64,000 nt of DNA from Mycobacterium colombiense CECT 3035 (GCF_002105755.1 NZ_CP020821.1:3348001-3412000); one strand, 5' to 3'. Counted from the first letter of the stretch, positions 39,167 through 48,017 are shown. The notes: a model not told the origin generated them from the sequence alone. Numbers and translations are program-made.

Positions 39167-39325
39167 CTACCGACGCACGACGCAGAAGACGTTGCCCTCG
39201 AGGTCGGCCGGCACCACCCAGCGAAAGGAGTCGCCGAACTGGTGCCGGCCGACCCCGGTGGCTCCGGCGCCCAGCTTCGCGGGGTCGTCGCAGTCGAACG
39301 TCAGCATCTCCACGTTCAGCGCCAT
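39167..39325 (-). pseudogene. VOC (glyoxalase-like) gene with an internal deletion
   Basis: A 52-aa frame. It starts MALNVEMLTFDCDDPAKL and ends VGRHQFGDSFRWVVPADLEGNVFCVVRR, which are the beginning and end of a roughly 115-aa VOC protein (Rv0801 type, from memory). The middle, holding the substrate and metal residues, is missing, yet the frame is kept. The ends join at PAKL-GAGATGV. The IS481-type insertion starts 38 bp upstream of its start codon. It is probably non-functional. Confidence 0.65.
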
Positions 39326-39363
39326 GCCGGCAGACCCCATGCCGCTAGTTGTACCCGGCAGGG

Positions 39364-40423
39364 ACATTGTTGACGGTTTAGCTGTCGGAAGGGAGGACCT
39401 CCGGGCTTAGTGGAGATGTCTGACGTCTCTACTCGCGCACGGAGGTCCTCGTGTCTCACGGTAATGCTCGGTTGACCGTTCACGGTCGACAACTTCTCGT
39501 CGATCGTGTCCTCACCGGTGGACGTAAACCCGCTCACGTCGCTGCCGAGCTCGGTGTGTCTCGGCAATGTGTCTATCGATGGGTGCGCCGATTTCTCGAT
39601 GAGGGTTCTGCTGGCCTGATTGATCGGTCCTCGCGTCCCCATCGTTGCCCGCACCGCACACCACCCGATGTGGAGTCCGCTGTCGTCGCGTTGCGCATCT
39701 CGGCACGCCGTGGTCAGCAGTGGATCGCCGACGAGTTGGGCGTGCCGGCCCGCACGGTCAGCGCGATCCTGCGCCGCCACCAGCTGCCGTACTTGCGTGA
39801 CTGCGACCCGTTGACCGGGGCGGTGATCCGAGCATCAAAAGCCACCACTGTGCGCTACGAGCGATCGCGTCCCGGCGAGCTGATTCACATGGACGTCAAA
39901 AAGATTGGACGTATACCCGACGGCGGCGGATGGAAGGCTCACGGTCCGCAGATGGGCCGAAGCAGCCTCGCCAAGAAAGCTCGCATCGGATACGACTACG
40001 TGCACTCAGCCATCGACGACCACTCCCGCTTGGCGTATTCCGAGATCCTTCCCGACGAGAAGGGCGCCACCTGCGCAGCATTTCTGGTCCGCGCTGCCAA
40101 CTACTTCTGCACCTGCGGGATCACCACCATCGAACGCGTGATCACTGACAACCACTTCAGCTACCGACGATCCAACGACGTCGCCGGAGTCATCGCCGGT
40201 CTCGGCGCCAAGCACGTCTTCATCAAGCCGCACTGTCCCTGGCAGAACGGCAAGGTGGAGCGCTACAACCGCACCCTGCAGACCGAATGGGCCTACCGGC
40301 AGGTGTTCATCACCAACGACGCCCGCTGCGCAGCCCTTGCGCCCTGGCTACAGCACTACAACAATCAACGCCGCCACTCAGCAATCGGAGGCCAGCCCCC
40401 GATCAGCCGACTGTCACCAATGT
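39364..40423 (+). mobile_element. IS481-family insertion sequence
   Basis: A 1,060-bp element bounded by imperfect inverted repeats: ACATTGTTGACGGT at 39364-39377 and the complement of ACATTGGTGACAGT at 40410-40423 (12 of 14 match). It contains one DDE transposase gene whose stop codon overlaps the right end. No clear target duplication was found. It sits between the deleted VOC gene and pepC. Confidence 0.72.
39393..39450 (+). promoter_or_regulatory. Nested hairpin covering the transposase ribosome site
   Basis: GAGGACCTCCG (39393-39403) pairs perfectly with CGGAGGTCCTC (39440-39450). Inside lies a 10-bp stem with two GU pairs (39409-39418 with 39424-39433). The right outer arm contains GGAGG and ends directly before the GTG at 39451. 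Transcripts entering from outside would hide the ribosome site, as in other insertion sequences that limit expression. Confidence 0.5.
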
Positions 40424-40425
40424 GA
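39451..40425 (+). CDS. IS481-family transposase
   Basis: A 324-aa DDE transposase. An N-terminal helix-turn-helix (KPAHVAAELGVSRQCVYRWVRRF) precedes the integrase core. The catalytic Asp-Asp-Glu are in HMDVKKIGRI, ITDNHFSY and WQNGKVERYNRTLQTEW; the last motif carries the Glu. The C-terminal YNNQRRHSAIGGQPP is typical. It starts with GTG behind a hairpin-sequestered ribosome site. All key residues are present, so the protein could be active. Confidence 0.92.
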   Translation: MSHGNARLTVHGRQLLVDRVLTGGRKPAHVAAELGVSRQCVYRWVRRFLDEGSAGLIDRSSRPHRCPHRTPPDVESAVVALRISARRGQQWIADELGVPARTVSAILRRHQLPYLRDCDPLTGAVIRASKATTVRYERSRPGELIHMDVKKIGRIPDGGGWKAHGPQMGRSSLAKKARIGYDYVHSAIDDHSRLAYSEILPDEKGATCAAFLVRAANYFCTCGITTIERVITDNHFSYRRSNDVAGVIAGLGAKHVFIKPHCPWQNGKVERYNRTLQTEWAYRQVFITNDARCAALAPWLQHYNNQRRHSAIGGQPPISRLSPM

Positions 40426-40438
40426 GTGCCGAGTACAG

Positions 40439-41737
40439 CTAGTCGGCGGAAAGGAACGCCTGCATCGCGGCCGAGTAGGCGGCTACGTCGTGCGCGCCCA
40501 TCAATTCGCGCGCGGAGTGCATCGCCAGTTGGGCGGCCCCGATGTCGACGGTGGGGATGCCGGTCCGCGCGGAGGTCAACGGTCCGATGGTCGATCCGCA
40601 CGGCAGGTCGGCCCGGTGTTCGTAGCGTTGCAGGTCCACTCCGGCCTGCCGGCAGGCCAGCGCGAACGCCGCGGCGGTGCGGCCGTCGGTGGCGTAGCGC
40701 AGATTCGGGTGCACCTTGAGCACCGGCCCCGCGTTGACCGCGATCGGGTGGCCGGGCTCGTGCCGCTCGGGGTAGTTGGGGTGGGTGGCGTGCGCCATGT
40801 CCGCCGAGGCCAGCAGCGAGACCGGCCGCCGGCGCAGGTAGTCCTCGCGACTACCGCCCGCCGCCAGCACGATTCGTTCCAGGACGGTACCCAGTAGGTC
40901 GGATTGGGCGCCGTGATCCGACGACGACCCGACCTCCTCGTGATCGAAGAGCACCAGCACCGGCAGGTAGGCGCCGGCCCGCTCCACGGCCAGCAGCGCC
41001 TCCAGTCCCGCATAGCAACTCGCCTGGTTGTCCAGCCGGGGCGCGCTCAGGAGGTCCCCGTCGGCGCCGATCACCGCGGCGGGGGTCAAATCGTGGGTCA
41101 TCAGGTCGGCGGCCAGCACGTCGGACGCCGCCACGCCGGCGCGGTGCGCGACGTAATCGACGAACGACCGCGGCGCATCGCCGACACCCCACACCGCATT
41201 GACGTGACGCTGCGGGTCCAGCGTCAGCGACTTGCGGTCCTCGGCCAGGTGAATCGCCAGCTGCGGCACCCGAAGGATGGGCTCGTCGATCCGCACCAGC
41301 CGGTGCGCGACCCCGCCGTCCTCGTCGTCCGCGCGCACCGAGAGCCGCCCACTGATGCCCAGATCGCGGTCCAGCCACGAGTTGAGCCACGCGCCCCCAT
41401 AGGGTTCCAGCGCCACCACCCGCCAGCCGGCGACAACCCGGTCGGGGTGCTGCTTGACCCTGAGGTTCGGACTGTCCGTGTGTGCACCCACGATTCGGAA
41501 CGGGCCGTCGGGCGCTTGCGAATTCCAGGCCACCAGCGAGCCCGCCCGCACGGTGAAGTAGCGCCCGGGCTCGGACGGCCAGGGTTTAGCCTCGCTCAGT
41601 TCGGTGTATCCGGCAGCGATCAGCCGAGCGGCCACCGTGGCGCACACATGAAATGGCGACGGAGAGGCGTCGATGAAATCGCAGAGTCCTTGCGCACTCG
41701 CTGAGGACTTCGCCTGGTTTCGAGGTCCGCCGGACAT
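40439..41737 (-). CDS. pepC: M18 aspartyl aminopeptidase PepC
   Basis: A 432-aa zinc aminopeptidase of family M18. [12 protein letters not shown] gives the first metal-binding His, [15 protein letters not shown] and [18 protein letters not shown] supply the Asp and Glu residues, and [19 protein letters not shown] and [11 protein letters not shown] follow. It removes N-terminal acidic residues from peptides in the cytosol. ATG codons at 41749 and 41746 are alternatives. It is divergent from the DyP-encapsulin genes. From memory it corresponds to Rv0800. Confidence 0.94.
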   Translation of the reverse strand: MSGGPRNQAKSSASAQGLCDFIDASPSPFHVCATVAARLIAAGYTELSEAKPWPSEPGRYFTVRAGSLVAWNSQAPDGPFRIVGAHTDSPNLRVKQHPDRVVAGWRVVALEPYGGAWLNSWLDRDLGISGRLSVRADDEDGGVAHRLVRIDEPILRVPQLAIHLAEDRKSLTLDPQRHVNAVWGVGDAPRSFVDYVAHRAGVAASDVLAADLMTHDLTPAAVIGADGDLLSAPRLDNQASCYAGLEALLAVERAGAYLPVLVLFDHEEVGSSSDHGAQSDLLGTVLERIVLAAGGSREDYLRRRPVSLLASADMAHATHPNYPERHEPGHPIAVNAGPVLKVHPNLRYATDGRTAAAFALACRQAGVDLQRYEHRADLPCGSTIGPLTSARTGIPTVDIGAAQLAMHSARELMGAHDVAAYSAAMQAFLSAD

Positions 41738-41783
41738 GTTGAACATCATGGCTGTCGGCCATTGTGCGGTTCACGTTAGGGTC

Positions 41784-42800
41784 ATGCACGTGCCCCCCGT
41801 CCAGCCGCAACCCATCCTCGCGCCGCTGACCCCCGCGGCCATCTTCCTGGTGGTGACCATCGACGACGGCGGGGAGGCGGCGGTGCATGATGCGCTGCCC
41901 GACATTCCCGGGCTGGTGCGCGCGATCGGATTCCGCGAACCGCAGAAGCGGTTGTCGGCGATCGCCTCGATCGGCTCCGACGCGTGGGATCGCCTGTTCT
42001 CCGGACCGCGGCCCGCCGAACTGCACCGCTTTCCCGAGCTGACCGGTCCGCGGCACACCGCGCCCGCCACACCCGGGGATCTGCTGTTCCACATCAGGGC
42101 CGAGAGCTTGGACGTCTGCTTCGAGCTGGCCGACCGGATCCTCAAATCGATGGCCGGCGCGGTCACCGTGGTCGACGAGGTGCACGGTTTCCGCTACTTC
42201 GACAACCGCGACCTACTCGGATTCGTTGACGGCACCGAGAACCCGGACGGCGCGCTGGCCACCAGCGCCACCGCGATCGGCGACGAGGACCCCGACTTCG
42301 CCGGGTCTTGCTATGTGCACGTGCAGAAGTACCTGCACGACATGTCGTCGTGGAATGCGATCCCGGTCACCGAGCAGGAGCGTGTGATCGGCCGCACCAA
42401 GCTCGATGACATCGAGCTCGACGACGACGTCAAACCGGGCAACGCCCACATCGCGCTGAACGTGATCACCGACGACGACGGCACCGAGCTGAAGATCGTG
42501 CGGCACAACATGCCGTTCGGCGAGCTCGGCAAGAGCGAATACGGCACCTACTTCATCGGCTATTCACGCACGCCGCAAGTCACCGAACGGATGTTGCGCA
42601 ACATGTTCCTCGGCGACCCGCCCGGCAACACCGACCGCATCCTGGACTTCTCCACGGCGGTCACCGGCGGGCTGTTCTTCTCCCCCACCCTCGACTTTCT
42701 CGATGACCCACCGCCGCTGCCCGCAGCGCCGGTGGCGGAAACGCCTGTTGCCCAGAACGGCTCACTTTCGATCGGCAGCCTGAAAGGAACCACCTCATGA
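41784..42800 (+). CDS. DyP-type peroxidase, encapsulin cargo
   Basis: A 338-aa dye-decolorising peroxidase. The distal haem motif GFVDGTENPDG carries the catalytic Asp, and KIVRHNMPFGELGKSEYGTYFIGYSR holds the proximal His. After a Pro/Ala linker (PPPLPAAPVAETPVA), the C-terminus reads NGSLSIGSLKGTTS, the encapsulin-targeting peptide. The start at 41784 is followed by the family sequence PQPILAPLTPAAIFLV. The gene overlaps the encapsulin gene by four bases. In vivo it is packed in the shell and protects against oxidative stress in macrophages. From memory it corresponds to Rv0799c. Confidence 0.95.
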   Translation: MHVPPVQPQPILAPLTPAAIFLVVTIDDGGEAAVHDALPDIPGLVRAIGFREPQKRLSAIASIGSDAWDRLFSGPRPAELHRFPELTGPRHTAPATPGDLLFHIRAESLDVCFELADRILKSMAGAVTVVDEVHGFRYFDNRDLLGFVDGTENPDGALATSATAIGDEDPDFAGSCYVHVQKYLHDMSSWNAIPVTEQERVIGRTKLDDIELDDDVKPGNAHIALNVITDDDGTELKIVRHNMPFGELGKSEYGTYFIGYSRTPQVTERMLRNMFLGDPPGNTDRILDFSTAVTGGLFFSPTLDFLDDPPPLPAAPVAETPVAQNGSLSIGSLKGTTS

Positions 42801-43594
42801 ACAACCTCTACCGCGACCTGGCACCGGTCACCGACGCCGCTTGGGAAGAAATCGAATTGGAGGCGACCCGCACCTTCAAGCGCCACATCGCCGGGCGCCG
42901 GGTGGTCGACGTCAGCGAGCCCGGCGGCCCGGTGACGGCCGCGGTGAGCACCGGACGGCTGGCCAGCGTGGCGTCCCCCACCGACGGCGTGGAGGCACAC
43001 CTGAGGGAAAGCAAACCCCTTGTCCGGCTGCGTGTTCCGTTCACATTGTCGCGGTACGAGATCGACAACGTCGAGCGGGGCGCCAACGACTCCGACTGGG
43101 ACCCGGTCAAGGAGGCGGCCAAGAAGCTGGCGTTCGTGGAAGACCGGGCCATCTTCGAGGGCTACGCCGCGGCGTCCATCGAGGGCATCCGCTCGGCCAG
43201 CTCGAACAAGTCCCTGACTCTGCCGGCGGATCCGCGCGAGATTCCCGACGTCATCACCCAGGCGATCTCCGAACTCCGGCTGGCCGGTGTCGACGGCCCG
43301 TACTCGGTGCTGCTGGCGGCGGACGTCTACACGAAGGTCAGCGAGACGACCGAACACGGCTATCCGATCCTCGAACACATCGACCGGCTGGTCCCCGGAG
43401 ACATCATCTGGGCGCCGGCCATCGACGGCGCCTTCGTGCTGACCACCCGCGGCGGCGACTTCGATCTGCAGCTCGGGCACGACGTGTCGATCGGATACAC
43501 CAGCCATGACGCGGACACCGTGCAGCTCTATCTTCAGGAGACGCTGACCTTCCTGTGCTACACCGCCGAGGCGTCCGTCCCGCTCAGCCCGTAG
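42797..43594 (+). CDS. enc: Encapsulin shell protein (Cfp29)
   Basis: A 265-aa HK97-fold protein forming an icosahedral nanocompartment (Family 1, T=1). The sequence MNNLYRDLAPVTDAAWEEIE at the N-terminus, KLAFVEDRAIFEGY and the C-terminal QLYLQETLTFLCYTAEA match Cfp29 (Rv0798c). It encloses the upstream DyP peroxidase through its targeting peptide. Translation is coupled to that gene through the ATGA overlap at 42797-42800. The length is that of the known protein. Confidence 0.96.
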   Translation: MNNLYRDLAPVTDAAWEEIELEATRTFKRHIAGRRVVDVSEPGGPVTAAVSTGRLASVASPTDGVEAHLRESKPLVRLRVPFTLSRYEIDNVERGANDSDWDPVKEAAKKLAFVEDRAIFEGYAAASIEGIRSASSNKSLTLPADPREIPDVITQAISELRLAGVDGPYSVLLAADVYTKVSETTEHGYPILEHIDRLVPGDIIWAPAIDGAFVLTTRGGDFDLQLGHDVSIGYTSHDADTVQLYLQETLTFLCYTAEASVPLSP

Positions 43595-43657
43595 GAATAT
43601 TCGCCGGCGGGCCACTGCTTACCGAAAGAGAACTTCTCTCTTGGAGGTAGGGTTTCG

Positions 43658-44398
43658 ATGACAACATCTTTGGCCGGATCGACCGCATTGGTGACCGGCG
43701 CGACATCGGGGATCGGCCGGGAAATAGCGCTGCAGCTGGCGGCTCGCGGCGCCGAGGTAGTGGTGCAGGGCCGCAACGCCGAACGGGGCGCCAAAACCGT
43801 TCGTGATATTGAAAACGCCGGCGGCAAAGCCCGTTTCGTCGCCGCCGACCTCAATGTCGCCGACGATGTCCGGCGGTTGGCCGCCGAGGCGGGGCCGGTG
43901 GACATCCTGATCAACAATGCCGGAATCTACGAGTTCGGCCCCACGGCGGCCACCGATGACGCGACCTTCGACGAACACGTCAACGTCAACCTGCGTGCGC
44001 CGTACATCCTGGTGCAGCAGTTGGTACCGGCCATGGCCGCTCGGGGCAACGGCGCGGTGGTCAGCGTGAGCACTCTGGCCGCATCGGTAGCGACGCGCGG
44101 CGCGGGGATCTACGGGGCCACCAAGGCCGGTGTGGAGCAGCTGACCCGCGTGTGGGCCGATGAATTCGGCGAGTCGGGGGTGCGGGTGAATGCGGTGGCC
44201 GCGGGTCCGACCGAGACGCCCGGCGCAGCCGCGCTTCCCGGAGTGCTCGACACGATCGCGGCGATCACCACGCTGCAGCGCGTGGCCGATGCCAGCGAAA
44301 TCGCCAGCGCCGTGGTGTTTCTCGCCTCCCCGGAGTCCAGCTACGTCAACGGCACCATCCTGCACGCAACCGGAGGCCAGCGAGCAATCGTCGCGTGA
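43658..44398 (+). CDS. Short-chain dehydrogenase/reductase
   Basis: A 246-aa classical SDR. TGATSGIGRE binds NAD(P), QGRNAERG with its Arg after beta-2 suggests NADP preference, INNAGIY is the NNAG motif, and YGATK holds the catalytic Tyr and Lys. The C-terminus ends ILHATGGQRAIVA. TTGGAGGTAGGG is the ribosome site. It is 64 bp downstream of encapsulin and converges with the MOSC gene. Substrate is unknown. Confidence 0.86.
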   Translation: MTTSLAGSTALVTGATSGIGREIALQLAARGAEVVVQGRNAERGAKTVRDIENAGGKARFVAADLNVADDVRRLAAEAGPVDILINNAGIYEFGPTAATDDATFDEHVNVNLRAPYILVQQLVPAMAARGNGAVVSVSTLAASVATRGAGIYGATKAGVEQLTRVWADEFGESGVRVNAVAAGPTETPGAAALPGVLDTIAAITTLQRVADASEIASAVVFLASPESSYVNGTILHATGGQRAIVA

Positions 44399-44402
44399 CC
44401 AT

Positions 44403-46109
44403 CTAGAGGTCCAGCACCACATCGTTCTCGGGAGCGGCCGAGCAGATGAGGACAGCCCCGTCAGCGGGCGCCTCCAGCGGTCGCTGAACGTAAGCGGTTG
44501 CTCCACTGATGATTCCGGTGGCACACACGTGGCACACCCCGCTTCGGCAGGAGAAGCGGGTGGGCACGTCGCAGGCTTCGGCCAGCTCCAGGATGCTCCG
44601 AAAGCGCGGAGACCAGTCGACGGTTAATCCGCTGCGCGCGAAGGTGATCGCGGGCCCCGTACCGGGCGGTCCGGCCGGCGGGTGCGGCGGCCTGCGCTCC
44701 CCGCTCCCGACGATGCCCGGGTTGATCGCCGGCAGAGCTCCGAACAGCTCGCTGTGAATGCGGGACGGGTCAAAGCCTATGCCGATAAGGTCGTTCCGCA
44801 TGTCATCCATGAATTGCGTTGGACCGCAGAGGTAAACGGTGGCCTCGGTGGGCAGGCCCAACGCCGCGAGGGATTCGCGGCGCAGCCGGCCCTGCGTTTC
44901 GGTGTAGAAGACTTGTTGGCGAGCATGTGGCAACGACCCGACGAGTGATGCGACTTCTTCTGCGAAGGCTTGGGATTCGCGATTTCGAGTGGTGTGCAGC
45001 CACCAGATGTCGCGCCGGCTCCCGGCCGCGGACAGGGCATGCAGCATCGCCAGGACCGGCGTCGCCCCAATTCCGGCGGAGAACAGCACGACCGGACCGC
45101 TGCCCTCGGCGAGGTGGAAGTCGCCGCGTGGGGCGGCCGCCATTATCACCGAACCCAGCTCGATGTGTTCGTGCAGCCAGCGGCTCACCACGCCGTGGCC
45201 CTCGCGTTTGACGCTGATGCGATAGGAGCCGGACGACGAATCGTCGGAAAGGGAATAGCTGCGCAGCGGCGCGGGCTTGCCGGCGCCGCCGATTTTGACC
45301 GTCAAGTACTGGCCCGGAAGCGCCGGGGGCAGTGGGTTCTGGTCGTCGGCCTCGAGCCGGATCGACAGCACTTGCGGACTCTCCCTGCGGGTTTGGGTGA
45401 CCCGTAGGGCGCGAAATCCCCTCCACCCGGGTTCGATCGGTGGCGCCGCCGGGGGTGCCGCGCCATCGCGCCCGGCCAGCAGGTCATGGAAAGACTGCTG
45501 CCAGCCGGGGCTGAGCGCCGGGACGTCGACGGCTTTGCGCAGCGTTTCGACGTTGCGATCGGGCAAATAGAGCAGCGCATCGACGTCGGCGACGCTCAGT
45601 TCATGACGGCCGCGGCGGGTCCGCACGATGTCGTCGCTGGCCCGGACACTGCCCTCGCGCAGGACACGGAAGTAGAAGCCCGGGCGATGCTGGGCGACAA
45701 GCAAATTGGGCATGTCGGGTTCGTCGAGACGCAAGCCGATCCGGAAGCAGGTGACACGCGGCTGGGTGACCTCGAACTCGGCATCGCCGATGCGATAGCG
45801 GTCTCCGATGCAGACGTCGGCGTCGGCAAGCCCGGTGACGGTGAAGTTCTCACCGAAGTGGCCCGGTTGCAGGTCGTCGCGCCCCAGGTAAGTCTTCCAG
45901 AAGTCGTACGACTCGCTCTGGTAGACCATGACGGCTCGCTGCTCCCCACCGTGGCCGGCGAGATCCCCCTGGCCGTCGCCGTCGATGTTCAGCCGCCGCG
46001 CCATGACCGGACCCTCGACGGGCGTCTTCCATATCCCGGTGTAGACGGTCTTGTCCCGCCACTGCACGTTCTTCGGCATGCCCACGTTCACCGAAACAAG
46101 CTCGCCCAC
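44403..46109 (-). CDS. MOSC / ferredoxin-reductase / [2Fe-2S] fusion protein
   Basis: A 568-aa three-domain redox protein. Residues 1-210 form a MOSC domain with family segments DGDGQGDLAGHGGEQRAVMVY and VTQPRVTCFRIG; the Cys is the likely molybdopterin or sulfide ligand. Residues 225-470 are an FNR-like reductase (RSYSLSDDSSSG binds flavin; LFSAGIGATPVLAM binds NAD(P)). The C-terminal domain is a plant-type ferredoxin with FSCRSGVCHVCATG and a later LICSA Cys. It could move electrons from NAD(P)H to a MOSC-bound substrate, perhaps N-hydroxylated or persulfide compounds; the substrate is not known. Confidence 0.9.
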   Translation of the reverse strand: MGELVSVNVGMPKNVQWRDKTVYTGIWKTPVEGPVMARRLNIDGDGQGDLAGHGGEQRAVMVYQSESYDFWKTYLGRDDLQPGHFGENFTVTGLADADVCIGDRYRIGDAEFEVTQPRVTCFRIGLRLDEPDMPNLLVAQHRPGFYFRVLREGSVRASDDIVRTRRGRHELSVADVDALLYLPDRNVETLRKAVDVPALSPGWQQSFHDLLAGRDGAAPPAAPPIEPGWRGFRALRVTQTRRESPQVLSIRLEADDQNPLPPALPGQYLTVKIGGAGKPAPLRSYSLSDDSSSGSYRISVKREGHGVVSRWLHEHIELGSVIMAAAPRGDFHLAEGSGPVVLFSAGIGATPVLAMLHALSAAGSRRDIWWLHTTRNRESQAFAEEVASLVGSLPHARQQVFYTETQGRLRRESLAALGLPTEATVYLCGPTQFMDDMRNDLIGIGFDPSRIHSELFGALPAINPGIVGSGERRPPHPPAGPPGTGPAITFARSGLTVDWSPRFRSILELAEACDVPTRFSCRSGVCHVCATGIISGATAYVQRPLEAPADGAVLICSAAPENDVVLDL

Positions 46110-46135
46110 CGTGTCACCTCGAACCCGCTCAATAT

Positions 46136-46852
46136 CTATGTCAGCGGCTCGCCGCCGTCCACCTTCAATGTCATTCCGGTTAGGAACGTGTTTGTCATCG
46201 CGAACAAGACCGCGCCGGCGATATCGCCGGGCGTGCCGATCCGACCCACCGGATTGCCGTCGGCGATGTGTTCGAAGTACTTCCGCTTACCCTCACCGCC
46301 GAGGGAATCCCACGCACCGGTATCAATGACGCCGGGAGAGATGGCGTTGACTCGGATCGGCGCAAGCTCGACCGCCAACCAACGCGTCAAGAAATCAACG
46401 GCACCGTTGGTGATGCCCACCCCCAGGTAGCCAACGTTGAGCTTGAAGGCATGCACGCCGGAGAACAGCACCAGCGAACCGCCTGGGTTCATCTGCGGCG
46501 CAATGTATTTTGCCAGCATGGTTGGACCGATCACCTTGGTGTCAAACGAGAGCTGCAGTTGATGGCGCTCCAGGTCGCCCAGCTTCCCGCGGGCACGGGC
46601 CGACGCGGTCGACACCACGTGGTCGACGGGTCCCAGCCGATCCGCAAGAGCTGCGATCGAGCCATCGTCGGTGATGTCGACGGTCTCGGCGGTGACGTCA
46701 GTGTCGCGGTAGGCGTCGGCGAGTTTGGCCTCGTCCCTGCCGGCCACCACAACCTGAGCGCCTTCGGACTGCGCGAGTAACGCTACGGCTCGTGCGATTC
46801 CGCTGCCGCGGCCCACCACCAAGACCTTCTTGTCCCGCAACGCCTCGGACAC
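46136..46852 (-). CDS. Short-chain dehydrogenase/reductase
   Basis: A 238-aa SDR. The cofactor loop is VVGRGSGIARAVAL, slightly altered from the usual TGxxxGIG. In place of the classical YxxxK the sequence reads VGYLGVGITNGAVDFL, so the catalytic Lys is apparently absent (YLGVGIT); this marks it as an atypical SDR. NAISPGVIDTGAW and MTLKVDGGEPLT are typical. It diverges from an alpha/beta hydrolase gene over a 236-bp region with a strong palindrome. Confidence 0.8.
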   Translation of the reverse strand: MSEALRDKKVLVVGRGSGIARAVALLAQSEGAQVVVAGRDEAKLADAYRDTDVTAETVDITDDGSIAALADRLGPVDHVVSTASARARGKLGDLERHQLQLSFDTKVIGPTMLAKYIAPQMNPGGSLVLFSGVHAFKLNVGYLGVGITNGAVDFLTRWLAVELAPIRVNAISPGVIDTGAWDSLGGEGKRKYFEHIADGNPVGRIGTPGDIAGAVLFAMTNTFLTGMTLKVDGGEPLT

Positions 46853-46991
46853 GATGCGCTTCCCCTCTGCCTATCGACCGGCCGCGGTTCACGCCGTGAA
46901 CTGGGATGGTTGGCCCAGAATATGGCAACCGGATGAGCTCGGCAACAGGTCCGTTTTACAAGACTGTTGCGAAAGGCCCGTTTGGTGCATA

Positions 46992-47009
46992 CTGGGTTAT
47001 ACAACCCAG
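46992..47009. promoter_or_regulatory. Perfect inverted repeat upstream of the alpha/beta hydrolase
   Basis: CTGGGTTATACAACCCAG has 7-bp perfect arms with a 4-nt spacer, about 80 bp upstream of the hydrolase ATG and 140 bp from the divergent SDR start. It is the size of a TetR-type operator. Two TetR genes lie just beyond the hydrolase, but their own upstream sites look different. Confidence 0.5.
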
Positions 47010-47088
47010 AACAACGGGCGTCGCGCACCTCCGCTGGACGCCGCTCCGGTGCAAGATTCCCGAAACGCGTTGAGCCAGGAGGAACGTC

Positions 47089-47958
47089 ATGCCTGCAGTT
47101 CATCATCGATACGCCACGGTCGACGGCCACCGGCTCTTCTACCGCGAATCCGGGGACCCCGCCGCTCCCACGGTGCTGCTGCTGCATGGGTTCCCGACCA
47201 GCTCGTATATGTTCCGCCACCTGATCCCGGCCCTCGCCGACCGTTACCACGTCATCGCGCCCGATCACCTGGGCTTCGGCCTGTCCGACGCGCCATCAGT
47301 CGACGAGTTCGACTACACCTTCGACGGGCTGACGGACCTCACGGCGGGTCTGTTGCGAGGCCTGGGCGTCGAACGCTACGCCATGTACGTCCAGGATTAC
47401 GGCGCACCGATCGGCTGGCGGCTCGCGCTGCGCGACCCGGCCGCGGTCACCGCGATCATCAGCCAGAACGGCAACGGCTACGACGCGGGATTCGTGGAAA
47501 GTTTCTGGAAGGTCGTGCAGGCGTACCAGCAGGACCAGACGCCGGCCACCGAGGCACCGGTGCGGCAGTTCCTGACGCTCGATGCGACCCGCTGGCAGTA
47601 CGTGACCGGCGTGGCCGACGAGACACTGGTCGATCCCGAATCCTGGTACCACGACTTCACGTTGCTGTCCCGTCCCGGCAACGACCTGGTGCAGCTGAAA
47701 CTGTTTCGCGATTACGCCACCAACGCGCCCCTGTACCCGCGCGTGCACGAATACTTCCGGGCCAGCCGGGTGCCGCTGCTCGCGGTGTGGGGACGTGGCG
47801 ACGAGATCTTCGGACCGGCCGGGGCCGAGGCGTTCGCCGACGACCTCCCCGACGCCGAAATACACCTGCTCGACGGCGGCCACTTTCTGCTGGAGTCCGC
47901 GCTCGATGACGTCGCACGGTTGATCCGGGACTTCCTCGCCAGGCGTGTCCAGACCTGA
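47089..47958 (+). CDS. Alpha/beta hydrolase, dehalogenase/epoxide-hydrolase-like
   Basis: A 289-aa alpha/beta-fold enzyme. The oxyanion region is LLLHGFPTSSYMFR, the nucleophile elbow is MYVQDYGAPIGW with Asp as the nucleophile (as in haloalkane dehalogenases and epoxide hydrolases), and the catalytic His lies in HLLDGGHFLLE. A cap domain sits in the middle. AGGAGG is the ribosome site before the ATG at 47089. A regulator gene follows 60 bp later. Substrate is unknown. Confidence 0.88.
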   Translation: MPAVHHRYATVDGHRLFYRESGDPAAPTVLLLHGFPTSSYMFRHLIPALADRYHVIAPDHLGFGLSDAPSVDEFDYTFDGLTDLTAGLLRGLGVERYAMYVQDYGAPIGWRLALRDPAAVTAIISQNGNGYDAGFVESFWKVVQAYQQDQTPATEAPVRQFLTLDATRWQYVTGVADETLVDPESWYHDFTLLSRPGNDLVQLKLFRDYATNAPLYPRVHEYFRASRVPLLAVWGRGDEIFGPAGAEAFADDLPDAEIHLLDGGHFLLESALDDVARLIRDFLARRVQT

Positions 47959-47980
47959 TCCTGGTGTCTGGGCTGGATAT

Positions 47981-47994
47981 CCCATTAATCAGGG
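47981..47994. promoter_or_regulatory. Candidate TetR operator upstream of the first TetR gene
   Basis: CCCATTAATCAGGG lies 24 bp before the TetR start at 48018. It matches the complement of the site at 49440-49453 in 11 of 14 positions (framework CCCATTAnTnnGGG). One occurrence at each end of the TetR pair suggests a shared operator sequence. Confidence 0.42.
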
Positions 47995-48017
47995 GGATCC
48001 CGGGTTAGCCTGGCGCG

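Noticed and set aside
39364..40423. Composite transposon with the DyP/pepC genes as cargo
   Set aside because: Only one IS copy is present in the window, and pepC to encapsulin is conserved chromosomal backbone.
41736..41746. ATGTTGAACAT palindrome near the pepC start as an operator
   Set aside because: Only 11 bp and it overlaps in-frame start codons; too weak to support.
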